Assembly (NCBI GenBank): GCA_033239525.1
Contig: BSYO01000024.1
Location: 1,240,001 to 1,304,000, forward strand
Reading direction: 5' to 3'
Source: Nepenthes gracilis
Taxonomy: Eukaryota > Streptophyta > Magnoliopsida > Caryophyllales > Nepenthaceae
Length of the DNA stretch: 64,000 nucleotides
Part shown: positions 46,131 to 60,138 of the stretch, in pieces
Position numbering within the stretch: position 1 is the stretch's first letter
Layout: each line of letters begins with the position of its first letter
The notes under the pieces: generated by a model
The model's input: only the letters and a program-made list of their open reading frames with translations
The model's database searches: none
Told to the model about the DNA's origin: nothing
Program-made: the position numbers and the translations under genes

Positions 46131-47940
46131 TTTCCCAGTTTCTTCGATGTATCCAGCAGGGTGGGTTTCTAGGAACCCAAATTTAATAAATAATTATCAC
46201 AAACCTTAGCATTATCCTCTGGTAGGATAACTGGTAGCCCCATGGCCTCTTCACTACTATTTATTCTACTTATGTCACTTTGAGAACCAACTCGGCTCGG
46301 GATTCCGAGGTCACCGCAATTTTAGATGGATCGAGATTGTTTAGGCCCCCAAAATCCCGAGTAAAGGTTGGATCTTTTATCCCCTCTTGGCGGACTTACA
46401 ACCCGACCCTGGCATACCGGACAAGGTTGTATGTGCTCTTAACATATTATCCATCAAATCGGGTCGGCATATCTTCTAACTGGCATGGGGACCAGGCTTC
46501 TCGGCCTCCCATGCTTCGTGTTGTAGCTTGCGATTTGGTGCAGACTTAGCACCATGGACTGTTTTACTTTATCAATCGATTCGCCTTATGTCACTTTTGT
46601 GACTCAACAATGAGCTCGACTAGCACCTCTGCTTTCAATGTCATGTCACGGAACTTGACCAGGCTAACATTCGTAAGGGAATTGGTTGTTCAGAGCCATA
46701 CAAAGACTGGGACGGGGCATTGCCTGAGATGTGGAATCCTGAAAAGATCAGAAATCAGCCCACATTGTCGACAATTGGCTTCTTCTTCTTCCCTTCCATC
46801 TGACTGTATCTATATTTTTTGAGATCAATACATATGAACATGTACCAAAAAAGCATCATCATGTGCACAGAAGATGAATTTTGATAGATGAATGCATAGT
46901 GAATAAAAAATTAAGGATTGATATTAACATGTCCATATGAATTGGGGCCTTGATATATGAAAATGTAATAAAATGTAATGATTGATATTAGCAGGACCCA
47001 ACTAAAATGATACATGATGTGAATGGGAAATGGTTGTGCACCCTACACCAGAATTAAAATTTGACCTAGTGAAGGGCTCGGGGCTGGCCTAAGAAGGTTG
47101 ATCCTAAAGGGGCCGGCCTTGGGAGCTGCATTCCTAATGCCCAACCAACGGTTGCATAGAAAGACTCACACGACAAATCTTTCCAAATCGAGGCCCGGCT
47201 CCTCTTCAAAAGCAAAAGCATTCCAAAGAAGACATGGACTTTTCCCAATTAGTGAACCCAAGCTATGCTACTTCAGTTGGAAGATTATATTTACTCACAA
47301 CACCTGGGGTTTGAAATATATACTCATGCACAACGGAAATAAATTTCAGCATATCTCGATTTAGTTGAAATTTGGATCTTACCAATTTACTTCAAGCGCT
47401 GTTGAATGTTTCATTCTCGGTAGTGGAATGCTCTATGAGAGAATCATTATTATTGCAAAGGGCCCAATATAGGCACATTTCACCTTCTGCAATTGCAACA
47501 TCTCCCGCTTGCATATAGAGGGCACATGTTCTACTATCAAAAGAACATTACGTGCATTCAAATAATCATCATAGGCAACCCTTTGACCAAATACAAGAAG
47601 CCATCAGAATACCAAACTTACCATCAATGCTTGAAATTCGTGAGGCAACAGCTAATGGAGAACACCTTTTGTGGCGAGAAAGACTCTAAAAAGCAGAAAT
47701 GACAACCAAAATCAACAAGTATAGGAGAAGAGCAAAGAAACCATGAAGTAACTTAGGTAGATTTCTTTAAATTTTGGCCAGGGGGGGGGGAGGGGAGAGA
47801 TTGTGGTTTTGCCTCAGAGGTAGTGACAATTAAGATATCATCAGCCGTAGTCTGCTAATACGTGCATTTCCATATCATCATCGGCAAAACTAACGTTCTG
47901 CCGTTATATATCAGAGAACTTGCCAGCATACCAGAAATTA
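46130..47940. other. Unassigned moderately GC-rich stretch
   Basis: Less AT-rich than its surroundings from about 46130 to 46830, with short frames on + (46280-46549, 46610-46822) that I do not recognise; probably transposon or LTR remains. A G-run (gggggggggg, about 47782-47791) follows. No gene is supported. Confidence 0.35.
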
Positions 47941-47949
47941 GAAGGGGGG

Positions 47950-49285
47950 AAGCAACAGTGTACTAGCCATGAACAATAGCTTTAAGAGATGAAAAGGAAA
48001 ATTTTCATCTATGAGAAACATCAATGCAAATAGCCCCGAAATGTTTTTCATCAGTGTTTTTAATAGAAGGGGGGTGAGACAGGATAAGCAACTCCTTCCT
48101 ATGATACAAGGAACTTTGAGTACAAGAAGATTATTTGCAATCGATTTTCCCAAAAGCCAGAAATTGACCAAGCACGGAACAAGAGCATACTATATAAACA
48201 GGCTGCTTATACTGATTGCATGTTTACTTAAATGCTAGTGCATCAGAGAGATTCCCATTTTGACAAATCATCATACCCGGTGGAGTGCTGATGTCCCTGT
48301 CTAGTTTATCGTCATTTGCACAAGCAATTCAATCTTTACAATGTTGAAGAGGATCAAACAACAATAATTACTAATATACATATATACACGATAATAAACT
48401 CAAATATCTTAGGCAAACAACAAGCACAGGCTATGCATGTCAGTTTTCACACAATGGATGTTTTGCCCAAGGAAACTGAAAATCCACAGCCCAAAGTACA
48501 AAAATACCAGAAACAAATGAGACTCGACTGTCAAAATTGAGACATAGGCACAATGGTGAGATCAAATCACATATTAGGCACCCATTTCAAAACTTATTCA
48601 AATCATCTGGAAGAACATCAACTATGCGAAGATATGGTAATTTTTGGAGCATATAAATTAATAATTGCTAATTTGAAGTACAGATATATCTAATACATCT
48701 CTACAATCTAAAGTAAAACTGCATGCATCTAAACTTGTACTTCGTGCATAAAGCCACCATTTATTAATGCCTAAAGAAAATCAGCACAGAAAACGAGCTG
48801 TGGTAACAGAATGAAATGCCTGAAAACCTCAGATTAAGTACTTATCATAAGTGCAGATCACTCAAAGTATAATTAAACCCATCATCAGCATAGGCATTAT
48901 TTTTAATGTTCATTGAACATCAGCAGCAACATAATGCAGGTATATTGCAAAACCAGAGACAAAATTTTCAATTTTTTTTTGCAATTGAAGCATCTCACAT
49001 TCAGCAAAACAAGTTTGACTACAGGAAATAATCAAAGATGAATCAATTTATAATGTGGTGCGTGGAAAATTATACATACAGCAGAAAGCCAGAATGGAAC
49101 AAGAAAACAGACTGTAAAAATAAATTGCCATTGATAATGTAAGTAACATTATCTATCAGAAAGCTGCAACTAAACAACATGAGAAGATGGGTTTCTTGAT
49201 ATGTGAAAAAAATCCAATAGGAAAAATATAAGATTCAACCAAATGACAGGAACAAAAAGCAATGAAAGACACACATGCATGGGTA
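47950..49285 (+). repeat. Copy A of a direct duplication
   Basis: Aligns with copy B (about 51355-52215) over most of its length. Shared words include gaacaatagctttaagagatga, aatacatctctacaatcta and cattgaacatcagcagcaac. Copy A has about 480 extra bp at about 48040-48515, an insertion here or a loss in B. No coding sequence is recognised. Confidence 0.85.
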
Positions 49286-49654
49286 ATAGTAGGGATTGCA
49301 TGTGCCTCGAGCTCAGCTAAAGCAAAGACAAGCACAAAGAGCCTCCTTGGTCACCATGCACTTGGTCAAATTAACGTCATCCAACTAAAGCATGGCTATG
49401 AGCAACAAAGAAACGCAGTCACAATAAGGGACCAAGGCCACCAAACTGGAGTAAGGAGACACATCCGCGCCTGTCTACGGACAAAGACTATTGGTCATCC
49501 CTCTGAACAGTAGGTGGCTTGTCTACCTCAATGTTAAGCAACACTTGTCATGCTAAAAAAGGCAATTGACACACCCAAAAAGAAGGTTGACAAAAACAAA
49601 GTTGATTGGGCAATGAAGTGGTGCCCAATGGTGATCAAAGAGAAGGTACGCCTA

Positions 49655-49834
49655 CCTCTTGATCCAAGATAACCAAATAAGAATGGTCCATGAAACAACA
49701 ACTCCTGCACAACTCCTAATTATTGAGGTCCATCCGAGTGGCACTTCAACCATGTACTTGGTTAATGCTCTTGCAGATAGTGATGCATAGCTATTATGAT
49801 CCTTGGAAGTATACAAGACAATGATGCCTGCCAT
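49655..49834 (-). CDS. Possible unrecognised coding exon or small membrane-protein fragment
   Basis: A minus-strand frame of 60 codons (49834-49655), MAGIIVLYTSKD..., with a middle SARALTKYMVEVPLGWTSII and a hydrophobic end (AGVVVSWTILIWLSWIKR) that could be a membrane segment. It is bounded by acceptor-like (ccatggcag|g) and donor-like (gag|gtaggc) sequence, so it may be an internal exon of a gene whose other exons I cannot find. I do not recognise the family. Amino-acid composition is more protein-like than the neighbouring frames. Confidence 0.3.
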
Positions 49835-50449
49835 GGGAATTACAGAGTATTGATTATAACATTAATCATAAAAGGATGAATCATGAATTCATGGTTATAT
49901 CCTATTTAATACTCCTAAAAGTCACATTTGTATTAACTATTAGATGGGGTTTGTATCTACATATAAAGAAGTGTGCAAGGAAGTAAATTACCAAACACTT
50001 AACCGTGTGCATTAAAGAATATCTGCTAGAGCAGTTCGGATAGTGCACTGTTTCAGTATTTTCAGATTTCAGGTGGTTTGGGTATAAATTAAACAACCGG
50101 GTGCTCTTGGTAAATGTGTGTAACTAGGTTATTTCCACCACTTGGACTATTTTGAATAGAGTGAAACCACTTAATCATATGCCCACGGAAGTAAATCTCA
50201 TCCTGAGGGTGATCCACGTAAATTCATTGTATTTTGTGTGGTTCAATTCATGTCTTGATTCTGCTGCTACATAGAACAAATTAGTATCACCGAGTTTCAA
50301 TTCAAAAATAGCATCAACAATTTCAAATGCCAAATTCAAGTTGGAGAAGTTTTATAGCAAAACAACTTTAGTTTGTGGCATACAAAAATCAATGATTTGC
50401 TTTTTCAATGACGACTATGCAAAGTTCTAAGGTGGAAAACAGCTATTGT

Positions 50450-50880
50450 CTCCCCTTCTTACAAGCAATGGGAGGACCTTAATCCCCGTTCTACGATGCC
50501 CAACTGGCAGCGTTCTCTACAACGTTGCCAAGGAGAAGTCAGAAAAGAAGTTATGGGCCAAACTGGAAATTCTTTAAATGATGAAGTCTTTCACAAACCG
50601 ACTTCACTTATAGTGATAACTTTACACAATCTAAAAGAAGGAAGGTATACGGTCCATGAAAACTTAAACAATTTCAACAAACTTCTTTGTCGGTTGTTGA
50701 GCATTGATGTCCGGATCGATCATGAAAAGCTTTGCTGCTTTTAGAACCTCTTCCCGCCTCTTATAATTATCTTATAACTACACTAACCTATGATGAAAAA
50801 ACCATAATTTTGGATGACAAGACAGCAGCTTTGCTGGTGAATGAAATTGTCCAGAAGCTGGCTCGAGACAGCTAGGCAGT
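50450..50880 (+). pseudogene. Decayed copia gag fragment
   Basis: Broken plus-strand frames resemble copia gag: NLKEGRYTVHENLNNFNKLL and SIDVRIDHEKL, matching the 'EGTSVMEHLNEFNKLV' and 'DEEDKALLLL' regions of such gags, then a DKTAALLVNE-like piece. Several stops; no LTRs were recognised nearby. Confidence 0.55.
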
Positions 50881-51354
50881 GGACCTTGAAGAAAGGGGCA
50901 GATCTGAATTTCATCTAGAATATCAGCACTGGTTGAGATCCAAGTCCACGACCAGTAAGTGCATAAAGGGCAATTACTGTAAGATCGGGCCACATCAAGA
51001 ATGATTGTTAGATGCTAAGTAAATGATAGCAAGGAGGCAAAGCTCGAGAAGCTAGTTTGGCAGAGAGCTCCAGGGTAAGGTAAGCTATTGTTCTCTATGC
51101 AATTTCAGGCAATCTTGAGCACATGGATCCTTAATTTCAGATGCTGATTTCACATGTGCCTGAACAATGACTTGTTTTCCACATATCGAGCTTATAATGG
51201 TGGTACAATTCTTATGGACATTTCAATGACAGCAGAAAGCATTCAAAAATATACCTATAAAAAGTCTGATGAAGAACGTATATAATCCGCAGGCACATTC
51301 ACAGCGTAGAAGACAAGGTGGAAAACAATGATTGCACTTAGCGACTAAGAGGAA

Positions 51355-52215
51355 GCTCCAACAATGTACACATCATGAACAATAGCTTTAAGAGATGACA
51401 GAAAAATTTTCATGTAAGAAAAACATTAATGCAAATAACCCCTAAATAACTGAGACTCGACAGTAAAAAAAAGTGTCATACACACCAAGGTGTGATCAAA
51501 TCACATATGAGGCATCCATTTCACGACTTTTTCAAGCAATCTGAAACAACAGCAACTATGCCAAGATACGGTGGTGAATGAATCTTTGGAGCATATAAAT
51601 CAACAAGTGCTAATTTGATGTAGACATATTTCTAATACATCTCTACAATCTACAGTAAAACTGCATGCATCTAAACCTGTACTTGGTGAATTAAGCCACT
51701 TCAAAAAAAACGAGGGTAGTAACACAATGAAATGCCTAAAAGCCTCAGATGAAGTTCTTTTCATAGTGCAGAACACTCAAAGTATATTTAAACCCATCAT
51801 CGGCATAGGCACTGATTTCAACGTTCATTGAACATCAGCAGCAACAAAAAGCAGGCATGTCGCAAAACCAAAGACAAAAAAATTCGAATCTTTCACGATT
51901 GAAGCATCTCATATTAAGCAAAACCAGTTTAACAACCGACATGAATCAAAGATGAATTTAATTTAGAAGAGGGAGAGAGAGGTAATATTGTGTCGCGTGG
52001 AAAAAGAAATAAAGACGGCAGAAAGCCTGAACGGATAAACAAACCAGACTGTAAAAATGAATTGTTATTCGTCAAGAAAGCAACATTATCAACCAGAAGG
52101 CTGCAACAGAACAAAATAACAAGATGGATTTCTCGAAACACACCTAAAAAAAGGGACTAAGAATCGACCAAATGACAGGAACAAGAAAGAATGTCCAACA
52201 CACATGTGTGACTAA
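51355..52215 (+). repeat. Copy B of the direct duplication
   Basis: See copy A. This copy is shorter and continues to about 52215, just before a donor-like ttac (minus) at 52241. Divergence from A is moderate, with small gaps. Confidence 0.85.
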
Positions 52216-52244
52216 TGAATCGAAAATGAGAGCAGAATTCTTAC

Positions 52245-52328
52245 AGAAAGGCGCCAAAAGGTCTTTCGGAACAAGGGTTCTGCCGAACTGGGTTCTAGGG
52301 TTGTGATGCTTTCTATTATATATATAGA
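52245..52328 (-). promoter_or_regulatory. Possible minus-strand promoter and first exon
   Basis: On the minus strand a TATA run (tatctatatatata, 52330-52316) is followed by a short segment with aaccctag and then a splice-donor-like ct|gtaagaa at 52245. This would suit a non-coding first exon of a gene reading left, perhaps ending in the exon at 49655-49834. Weak evidence only. Confidence 0.3.
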
Positions 52329-52329
52329 T

Positions 52330-53000
52330 AAACCGAGGACTGAAGAGTACAGAATTAGGTCACGAATTGGAGCGACAATGCCCCCACGATACTATTGGGC
52401 TGATCTGATGGATCAAAGTTAAGTCCTTACGTTAAAACTGTCATATTAAACGGCCTGAATAAATGTCGAACAAGGCCGACATTGATTGTGGACGATGATG
52501 GTTCCATAGAAGGAGGACTCAAACGAGGTTCTCAATTAGATTATGATCTCAGAGGAGGTTTATAGATCTAATATTAACCTAGATGAGATTTTCAGATAGA
52601 ATTGTAGATCCAAATGACACCTTAATGGAAAATTATGGATCATTTACAGTAGCTTCAATGGTCAATTTGGTATGATGGAGCCGGCCATCGGATTAGTCTT
52701 GTGGTTGGCAAATAGAAAATTCAAATATCACAGGCAACATTTCTCAAGCGACACATTTGTTCTAATCAATATCCTTTCAAACAATCACTTTCCAAACAGT
52801 CACATTTGCTTAAATAATCACACATATTTAAATGCTTCTTATTTTCTTTTTCAAATATCTAACAAATATTTGATGAAAAAATAATTACTTTTATTCCTAA
52901 TACTTATGAAAAGACGTATTTATCATAATTAATATATATTTAAATAATCACTTCTGATATATACTACTGGTATTGGACTTATCTATAATAATACCCACAA
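52330..53000. other. AT-rich spacer
   Basis: No gene is supported. The frame at 52672-52884 has no recognisable domain. Confidence 0.45.
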
Positions 53001-53593
53001 ATGGAATAGAGGCCCAATGAAGATCATTTAATGTCAGAGCATGGAGTGGGCCGCCCTAGAACGAGTTGAAATTCTTCAGATAACGTCACATGTCTCACTC
53101 CTTTTGAAAAAGTCGGCTGTAATCGGCTGAAACAGATAAAGCAAATTGGTTACACTTATTCAATATAATTTTATAACGAGTAGTTGAAATCGCCGATCAA
53201 CGTTATAAATACACTGTCATTATCTTATAGTGGGGGAGAGAGAGATATACCCAAAGATAAAGCATTCCATAGGCATAAAAGTTTCGGTTTCATATGAAAA
53301 CTAGTCAACCATTCCTTATCGTATGCATAACTATTAAACCATCTCTCAGTAAAATGCAATACAATATTAAATCTCTATGCTAAACACCTTCGACCCAATA
53401 CTTTTTATTCATCTTTATCTTTTAATTTTTTTAAGAAAGATTTATTGATTTGAGTATCGGATGATAAATCGAGGAGCAAATTTTGTCAATCCTCTTACCT
53501 CTTATTTTCTATTATGTTGCGTAGGGTACGGGTTAAGAAGAACGGTGACCAATTCGATTCAAATTCAACCCGGATCTGAAAACGCATCAACTT
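53000..53593 (+). repeat. LTR relic 2 (probable solo LTR)
   Basis: Contains a TATA-like tataaata at about 53202, then a (GA)-rich run, aagatttattgatttgagtatcgga, a T-rich stretch, gttgcgtaggg and an end acgcatca. Same order as relic 1. No primer site or gag follows. Confidence 0.5.
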
Positions 53594-55000
53594 TTATCAT
53601 GTAATTGTATTTATTTAAATTATTATATTTGTTTAAAGAAATATAATAAGTATCAAATTTAATAATATAGACATAAAACCTCGTCTTTCTTTTCTCTCTT
53701 TAATGGCGGTAGAACTTTTCCACCTCCTTTTAAAGAAATCAAAACAAAATTGCTTTCACCATATTTACCAATCGTTATGAAAAGAGACTTTAACAAAGAG
53801 TATATATTATTTAGAGATATTGGAAATATTTTTTAGTTATTTTTTGAAAATATTCTTTTATCATATAGTTTTATATCTATTTATTCAGAGCAATAAATAT
53901 AAAAATTATCTTATGTGACATGTCACATATTTAATAATTTATTAAAATAATTAAATATTATTTTTTTATATAGTTTTATTATATTTTGTTACAGTAATTA
54001 CTTTCTTAATTAGCCTGAACTTTGAATAAAATAAAGCATTTTTGTAACTAAGGAATCAACCCTCTTTTTATCATATAAAAATATAATTACCCATGGTTAG
54101 TTGAGAATAAAAATGATTATTTTTTGGATAATAATTGTGGCAGTTTTCAGTGCTGTGGAGAAAGTTTTAAAACTTATATGATCATTTGAATTAAAAAAAA
54201 AATTATTAAGAAACAACCTTTCACAATAATAAATAACTTATAAAATATATCTATAACTTAAGACATTAATTCAAGTATATCTATAATGTCTAATTTTATC
54301 TTATGAAATATTATAGAATAATATAATAATTCTAATGACTTACATAATTATTTTGATCTCATTAAATTTTTCTTACTATAAACTTACACAATAATAAATA
54401 AATAAATAAATATAAATATATGTATATTATATTATCAAATATATCTCAGTAATATCTGTAAGATATCTCACAAATATTTTTCTTTTATTAAACTTAGAAA
54501 ACCTTTCACTAAGCAATATGCTCATCTTGATGCTCATATATCAGTTGACTAATCAGTATTGAGATTAGATTTTGATGGGAATATATTAAAATGGTTATAT
54601 ACAATAATAAAATATAACTTTCCCTCAATTTGTGGCTTATTTCTGTATATTATAAGATATAAAGATAACAGAGTTTTTAATTATATAAATGATATTTTTT
54701 TAAAAAAGATTGGACCTATTAAAACTAATTTTTTTTGTAAAATATATCTAAATTATACTAAATTATAATATTTAATTATTTTAATAATTATCTAAATATG
54801 TATCACATTTTGTATAAAATTTCGCACGATATACTCCATGGGGTAAAAATATTATTAATACCATTATAGTGGCGAGAGTGGGTTGTGTCGGCCCTAGCCA
54901 GCTGTTAGTTTATACGATTCACGATAACAATTTTATAAATTTTAATGGATTTGGTAAACCTAACCTAAAAAGAAGGTCCACGGATGAAGTAAAGGATGGG
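53594..55000. other. AT-rich intergenic region
   Basis: Very AT-rich. The frame at 54559-54768 is AT-driven. Nothing supported. Confidence 0.5.
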
Positions 55001-55029
55001 CACGGTTAAGATTGGGTTAATATAAATGG

Positions 55030-56094
55030 AAGAGCCCAATAAGAAAGAGGCTCATTAGAGAAGCAACCCGGTACTTTTGTATAAAATGGTCCAAATTAGT
55101 CTCAAGGCTCAGTCGTTGCGGTTGATTATGGTTTACACTTCAACTTGTAACCGGCAACTCTATCTTCCATAATGTTTGACCCAAAACGGTCCTTCTTAAT
55201 CCAGAAGTGTTTATAGGAATGAACATGAACGGTCAAAGATGATTCAAGTATTATAAAAGAGGCTCTCGTAGACAGAGTTGGAGGGAAAAAAAGAAGGAAG
55301 ACATGATGACCAGTCTTTCCTACAAGAATCCATCAAAGAAAGAAGGAAAAAGGATCCATAAGAAAGAAGAACATAATCCAAAAGGAGACTCTTCCATCTA
55401 GCCTTCCTGAAGCCATGTACTTTGTCCAGAAAGCAACACTTATGGAGGCCAGCCCTCCATATCAAGAGGCCAGCTCAACATCCCAGGATGCCAAGAGGTT
55501 TGTCCTCATTCAAGGGATCTCTCTCTCTCTCATCCAAGAAGGCACCGTTCTCCGATTCCAGAAGCCATCACTCCTATAAATAGTCAAACCTCTCAGGACT
55601 CCATCCAAGTAAAGGTTCTCCCTCCAAGAGATTTTTCACTCAAGTGACTGACCATCCATCTAGAACACTCAAATAATACTTAGACAGTCGTACAATCTAT
55701 AATAGCGCATCTAAGATATTCTTCTACGGGCACACCTCTAAGCCACTCCTCTATTGAGCGCATCTATAAGCCGCCTCTTGCGGGTGCATTCCTAAACCCT
55801 CTATCAGTTGATTGTATCAAAATATTCAATCCACCGATACATGCATCTACGCATCCTCCTTACATTTTTCTATTTTTTTGAAAAGATTTCTAACTTGAAC
55901 GTCGAAGAATATACAATGAGAACAATTTTTGCTGTTTTCTAATATCTTATTTTTAGCTGTATTGCGTAGAGTTCAGGTTCGAGGTTATGGAGACCGGATC
56001 CATATCCAATTGATCTAGTGTAAAGATCTGATTTGCGGCCCTCTAATCCATAGGACAATTTGAATTCGTGGAACGTAACAAATTCTAAATTTAT
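55030..56094 (+). repeat. LTR relic 3 (probable solo LTR)
   Basis: About 1 kb with a TATA-like cctataaatag at 55574-55584, short degenerate repeats with (c)taagccgcctc-type words (about 55690-55790), then aaaagatttctaacttgaacgtcga, a T-rich stretch, attgcgtagag and an end acgtaaca. Matches the plan of relics 1 and 2 and is more complete on its left side. Confidence 0.55.
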
Positions 56095-56499
56095 TTTCTT
56101 GATCTTATTACATGCAATTCACATACGTTGTCTCCAAAGAGATTCCCATTTGACAGTCTTGAAGAATTTCTCAAATTCTTGTATGGTTAAAAAGGAATAT
56201 TATATTTACCAACGATCATCAACAATTTATATAAATTAATGGTTATACAATGATCTCAATATGAGATTGATGTGTTTCTTATTGAGAATTTATATAAATT
56301 CATTTATCACACATACGGCCTAATATTACCTATATGTCTAATCTAAACGATTATAAATAATTGAGCTAGTCAAAGTATAAATATATAATAAATAAATTTG
56401 TATTATTGACTTAGGCTGTGTTGAATAACATTTTCAATATTTGTGATCTAACTCTAAAAGGTATTCATTTATCAATCCGTTCAATACATTTACTCTTAT

Positions 56500-57480
56500 A
56501 TTGGAGCAGATTTGGTTCCTGTGTCTTTGAACATGGATCTTGCACAATATAACAAACGAACGATAGGTTAAAGGATTGACGAGATTTATTTCCGGTATAT
56601 CCTCCGACTCTCAATTTAGATATCTTTCCAAGAGATTAGAAATATGTAAGAATGTAAGAAGATGTGTTGATACATGTAGTAGGGATTGAGTAATTGGGTG
56701 CACTTGATTGAGGAACGGTTTAGATGTGTACCAGGTTAAGGGCAGCTTGGAGGTGTGCCCGACTAAGGAGCGGCTTATTAGTGCCCCCAACTGTGGGGTA
56801 TCTTTGAGGTGTGCCCGATTGAGAAACATCTTGAAGGTATAGAAGGCAAGCCTCGTGGATTGAAGAAAAGACCCCTAGATAGAAGGTAGCCTCCTAGATG
56901 GTCACTTGAGATGGTAGGTAAGCCTCTTGAATAGCCTCTTGATGGAGGCTAAGCTTCCTAGATAGAGGACATGCCTTCTGAATGGAGGGCGGCTCCTGAG
57001 TTGAGGGTTGGATTTATCGAGCAGTGCCTCCTGAATGGATTGGAGGACAAATCTCCTGGATGAATTGGCCAAGGCTTCTTAGATGGGGTCTGTAGTACCT
57101 TTTCTTTCTCTCTCTTTTCCTCTTTACTTGTGAGAGTAAACGGGTATTTATAACACTTACGTTGCTGGGGGCCCAAGCTGACAATCGACTATCCATGTGG
57201 ATTGTGGGTGCCGATTATGGCAACCGTCCTCAATTAAGAAGAATCCTTCATTCTTTGATATGATCATGGAAGGCGTCCGGTATGTTAGTTACCACTTTGG
57301 AAAAAATCGTGTAAATTGTGAGTAAATATTCTTAAAATATTTATCAAACTTGTACTAACCAGTTATAGCGAATTTCCTCAATGCGTGAAAAAAAATGATC
57401 GTGGACCGTCCTGGTGAGGCCGATCTGGCAGGCCGCTGAGCCAGCCCATGCCTTTTCAGGCAATCCTAAACTATGACCTT
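56500..57480 (-). repeat. Minus-oriented LTR-like segment with short degenerate repeats
   Basis: On the minus strand a TATA-like gttataaataccc lies at about 57155-57140. Downstream of it (toward lower coordinates) come many imperfect units such as ctagat(a/g)g with gcctcctgaatgga and gtgtgcccga(c/t)t(a/g)ag. The layout resembles relic 3 read in reverse. Edges and family are uncertain; frames at 56611 and 56958 are not supported. Confidence 0.4.
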
Positions 57481-59790
57481 GGGCTGTGGAAGTCTTCTCT
57501 CAAGTCACGACTTCGGATAACTTTTTTATCATTGGTCTCAATATTCGAGTCGGTTCATGGGTAACAGAACCATCAAAACTAATTACAATTGTTCGTTTGA
57601 ATTGTGAAATCAAAATTAAAATTAAAAAAGGTAAACCTAATTTTAATTTTGTTATAAGTAAAATTGGATAAAATTTTAATTCTATTATTTGAATTATATA
57701 AAAAATTATAATTTTGAGATAAAAATAAAGTCAAAGTATGAATAAATTATTTAATCAATGAATAAAAATAAAAAAAATAAGTAACCTAATATGAATTTTA
57801 AATTTTTTATTATATTAAATTTGATATAATATAAGTTTTAAAAAATATCTTATTTTAAAATTTAGGTAATATTTTATTAATATATATTATTTTAATTTAT
57901 TTTTAAATAAAATTTCTTATTAAAATATTAACTTTAAAGTTTTTCAATAATACTTTTATATATATATATATATTTTCAAAAAGAAAATTAAAAAGAAAAC
58001 AATGATCAACCCATATTTATTCAACCGAAATAATCAAAAATATTTATCCAATATATTTTATATTATTTAATTTTATCAAATTTAATTGGTAAATAATTCA
58101 TTTAATTAAAATTATAATTCTTTACTTATAATCCCTAAATTTTAATCATATATGTGTTATTTAAATTCAATTTGAACTAGCTGCTATTACTTTAAAGTTA
58201 TTACTCTGATAAATTTAAATAAAACTATAATAATAATAAAAGAAGAAGAAAAAAAAAAGCAGAGGAAGAGAATAGCAGAAAAAGAAAAGGAATCGGTGCA
58301 ATCAAAACAAAGGCATAGCTTACAAACAAAGATTACATTTGGCTAAGTATCAAAATTATATCAACAATTAGGTAAAATTATGAGAATCATTGTGGTAAAT
58401 TTTAGATGGCATAAAATGAAGGATATTTAGAAGATGTGTCAACGTTAGATTTAATTAGATAAAATTTGAACAAGAAAATTACAACAAGTAGAGCGTGAAG
58501 CGGATTTGGATTGATAAGTTATAAAAATATCAATCAAATTAAAGATAAAATTGCATAAATCAGATGCAAAATTTGAGAAAAATAAGAGAGAAGAGGTTTG
58601 AAAAACAGATGAAGAAGAAAGAATCGAGTAACAAATTTGAGTAAGTATTTTTTATTCTTTTGTTATTCTGACAATCCTGTACCTATCGAGTTAATATATC
58701 TCAAAAATTTAAATTATTGTACGAATTAGAAAATCAACTACTTCGCTTGGATAATCAAATACAAATGGGTTCGATCTTTATAATTATGAATCAGAATCTT
58801 GCGCTCCACAATAAAATAATTTGGATGTTAAATATATACGGGATTCGCTCTCCAATATATTTTTCGTTATTCAAATTAGTGATATTTCTAATAGATTCAA
58901 AAGATGTTGAGGATGGAAATGTTGGGAATAAAAGAGGATGTGGATGAATATATGTTAAGAAAACTATACTCCTTTTATATACTTGATTAGTTGAGTAGTC
59001 ATTTTTCTCTCTCATTTTCTCTAGAGAAAGGTTTTATTTATAATTAGATGTCTTGTTTGTTAAATCAAGTGCCGAGATTAATCGTATGTATGTATATGAT
59101 ATCGGGAGAATCGGTGATGGAACTATCTCTATTTAATGGTATCTCCCAATTTTTCAAGTACAACATTTCAAATGATCAATATTTAATAAATAGGATCTCC
59201 CAACTTTAGTGAAAGAACAACATTTCAAATGATTAAGAGCCTATTGAAAGTTTGAGATAATTAGTTTTTTCATGATGGTTTTCAAATTCATATTAAAATT
59301 TGTAAATAAATGAAAGCAATAAAAGTTCAAAACAGGGGCACAGATCGATTATTTGTGTTCTTGAGCACTATTGACAGTGTGGGGGAGCAGCTCCTACTTG
59401 AGGGAATGCATCCTTCGCGGCGTCTTAATGGAAGAAAATAAGAAAAAATAATAATCTTGGTATATTAATGTATTATTCGGATAGGATAATTAATTATTTG
59501 ATAATAAAAAAAATATTTTAAGTGACTATTTGAGATACAGAGTGTACGAATAATTTTCTACAGATATGTTTAGGGTGCCTCAATATGATGAATTTGTTTT
59601 TACTTATTTAATTATGATTTTAATAAATAATATATTAATTATTGTAATGAGTTTTAAGTTATAAATTTAAAGAATATATTTAATCTTAATATTTAAAAAA
59701 ATAAAAAATATGTTATGTCATATTGAGATATTTATTTAAAATTTCATCAAATATTAATATATTATTGATGCGTTTTAAATCTAAATTATT
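57480..59790. other. AT-rich intergenic region
   Basis: No gene is supported. It contains a (TA)n run at about 57957-57971 and a short direct duplication (atctcccaa ... acaacatttcaaatgat) at about 59139-59240. Confidence 0.5.
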
Positions 59791-60138
59791 GATGGATTAG
59801 GAAGTCGCTTGATCTTCGGGTCAAATTGAAGCAGGCTCGATATCTATCATCTACGGCCTAAATCTCACAAACCACAACTCGAAAATAAGAGGTTAAATGA
59901 TTGAAAGGACTCACCCCAAAATTATTATCAAACATTCAAATCAGTAATCATTCTCAAAAGATAAAAAGATGCATGGATAAGGAATGTGCGCGATGATGTA
60001 GGAATGTGGATTTTGAGTCTAACTCGGAGGTTATGCTTGATATGAAGCGGCTTTGATATTGAAGGAGCGAGAATTGTGGATGAATTTTTTAGGTTGTTTT
60101 TTCTTTGGTTTTCTTGTGCTTGCCACTTTCTCATCTCC

